Origin: Lachnoclostridium sp.
GTDB lineage: Bacteria; Bacillota_A; Clostridia; Lachnospirales; Lachnospiraceae
DNA: 12,379 bases
Direction: 5' to 3'
Assembly: GCA_015057755.1 (NCBI GenBank)
Contig: SVDR01000063.1
Span: 1 to 12,379 of the forward strand
In this document: in pieces, positions 12,331 through 12,379 of the stretch
How positions within the stretch are numbered: the first letter of the stretch is position 1
Layout of the letters: each line of letters opens with the position of its first letter
Translations under genes and position numbers: made by a program
The notes under the pieces: model-generated
The model's input: only the letters and a program-made list of their open reading frames with translations
Databases searched by the model: none
What the model was told of the DNA's origin: nothing

Positions 12331-12379
12331 TCTAATGGAATATGTTATTATAAAAAAGAAAAGTAGTTCGATAAATAAG

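Overview
This window looks like a chromosomal segment of a moderately low-GC Firmicute, most likely a gut Lachnospiraceae-type Clostridium (Blautia/Dorea/Mediterraneibacter-like). That placement is inferred from protein style (LuxS, Uup, the small XRE regulator with a CSHECPIG motif, a clostridial serine-dehydratase-like protein), AGGAGG-type ribosome binding sites and TATAAT promoters. No rRNA, tRNA, CRISPR array or complete insertion sequence is visible.

Layout. (1) 1-2911, minus strand: trpS (tryptophanyl-tRNA synthetase), a terminator, then a two-gene unit of a fumarylacetoacetate-hydrolase-family enzyme and a stand-alone serine-dehydratase beta-like protein. (2) 2912-3646: a divergent promoter region with luxS (AI-2 synthesis) on the plus strand. 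(3) 3647-3906: a gene-free convergent gap dominated by a 161-nt palindromic element with perfect 22-nt arms. (4) 3907-8867, minus strand: a probable operon exoA (exonuclease III) - uup (ABC-F ATPase) - a 757-residue fusion. (5) 8996-10399, minus strand and more AT-rich: a decayed purine-salvage cluster of a twice internally deleted xanthine permease, xpt with two in-frame amber codons, and a 5'-truncated RelA/SpoT-domain gene. (6) 10661-11555, minus strand: a 53-residue small ORF overlapping the start of an AIM24-family gene. (7) 11721-12224, plus strand: a small XRE regulator with a Cys/His cluster, then hairpins.

The most unusual object is the fusion protein at 3907-6180. Its first ~590 residues are a GlgX/isoamylase-type GH13 protein in which the nucleophile (Asp to Ser269), acid/base (Glu to Asn291) and transition-state Asp (to Asn359) all appear replaced, although neighbouring scaffold motifs are well kept. 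Its last ~160 residues are a complete O6-alkylguanine-DNA alkyltransferase with an intact PCHRV active site. It follows exoA and uup, so all three genes have a plausible DNA-repair or branched-DNA theme, and the dead glycogen-enzyme module may have been co-opted for binding, localisation or sensing.

The second notable story is the operon-wide erosion in region 5, where conserved protein blocks remain in frame across deletions and nonsense codons.
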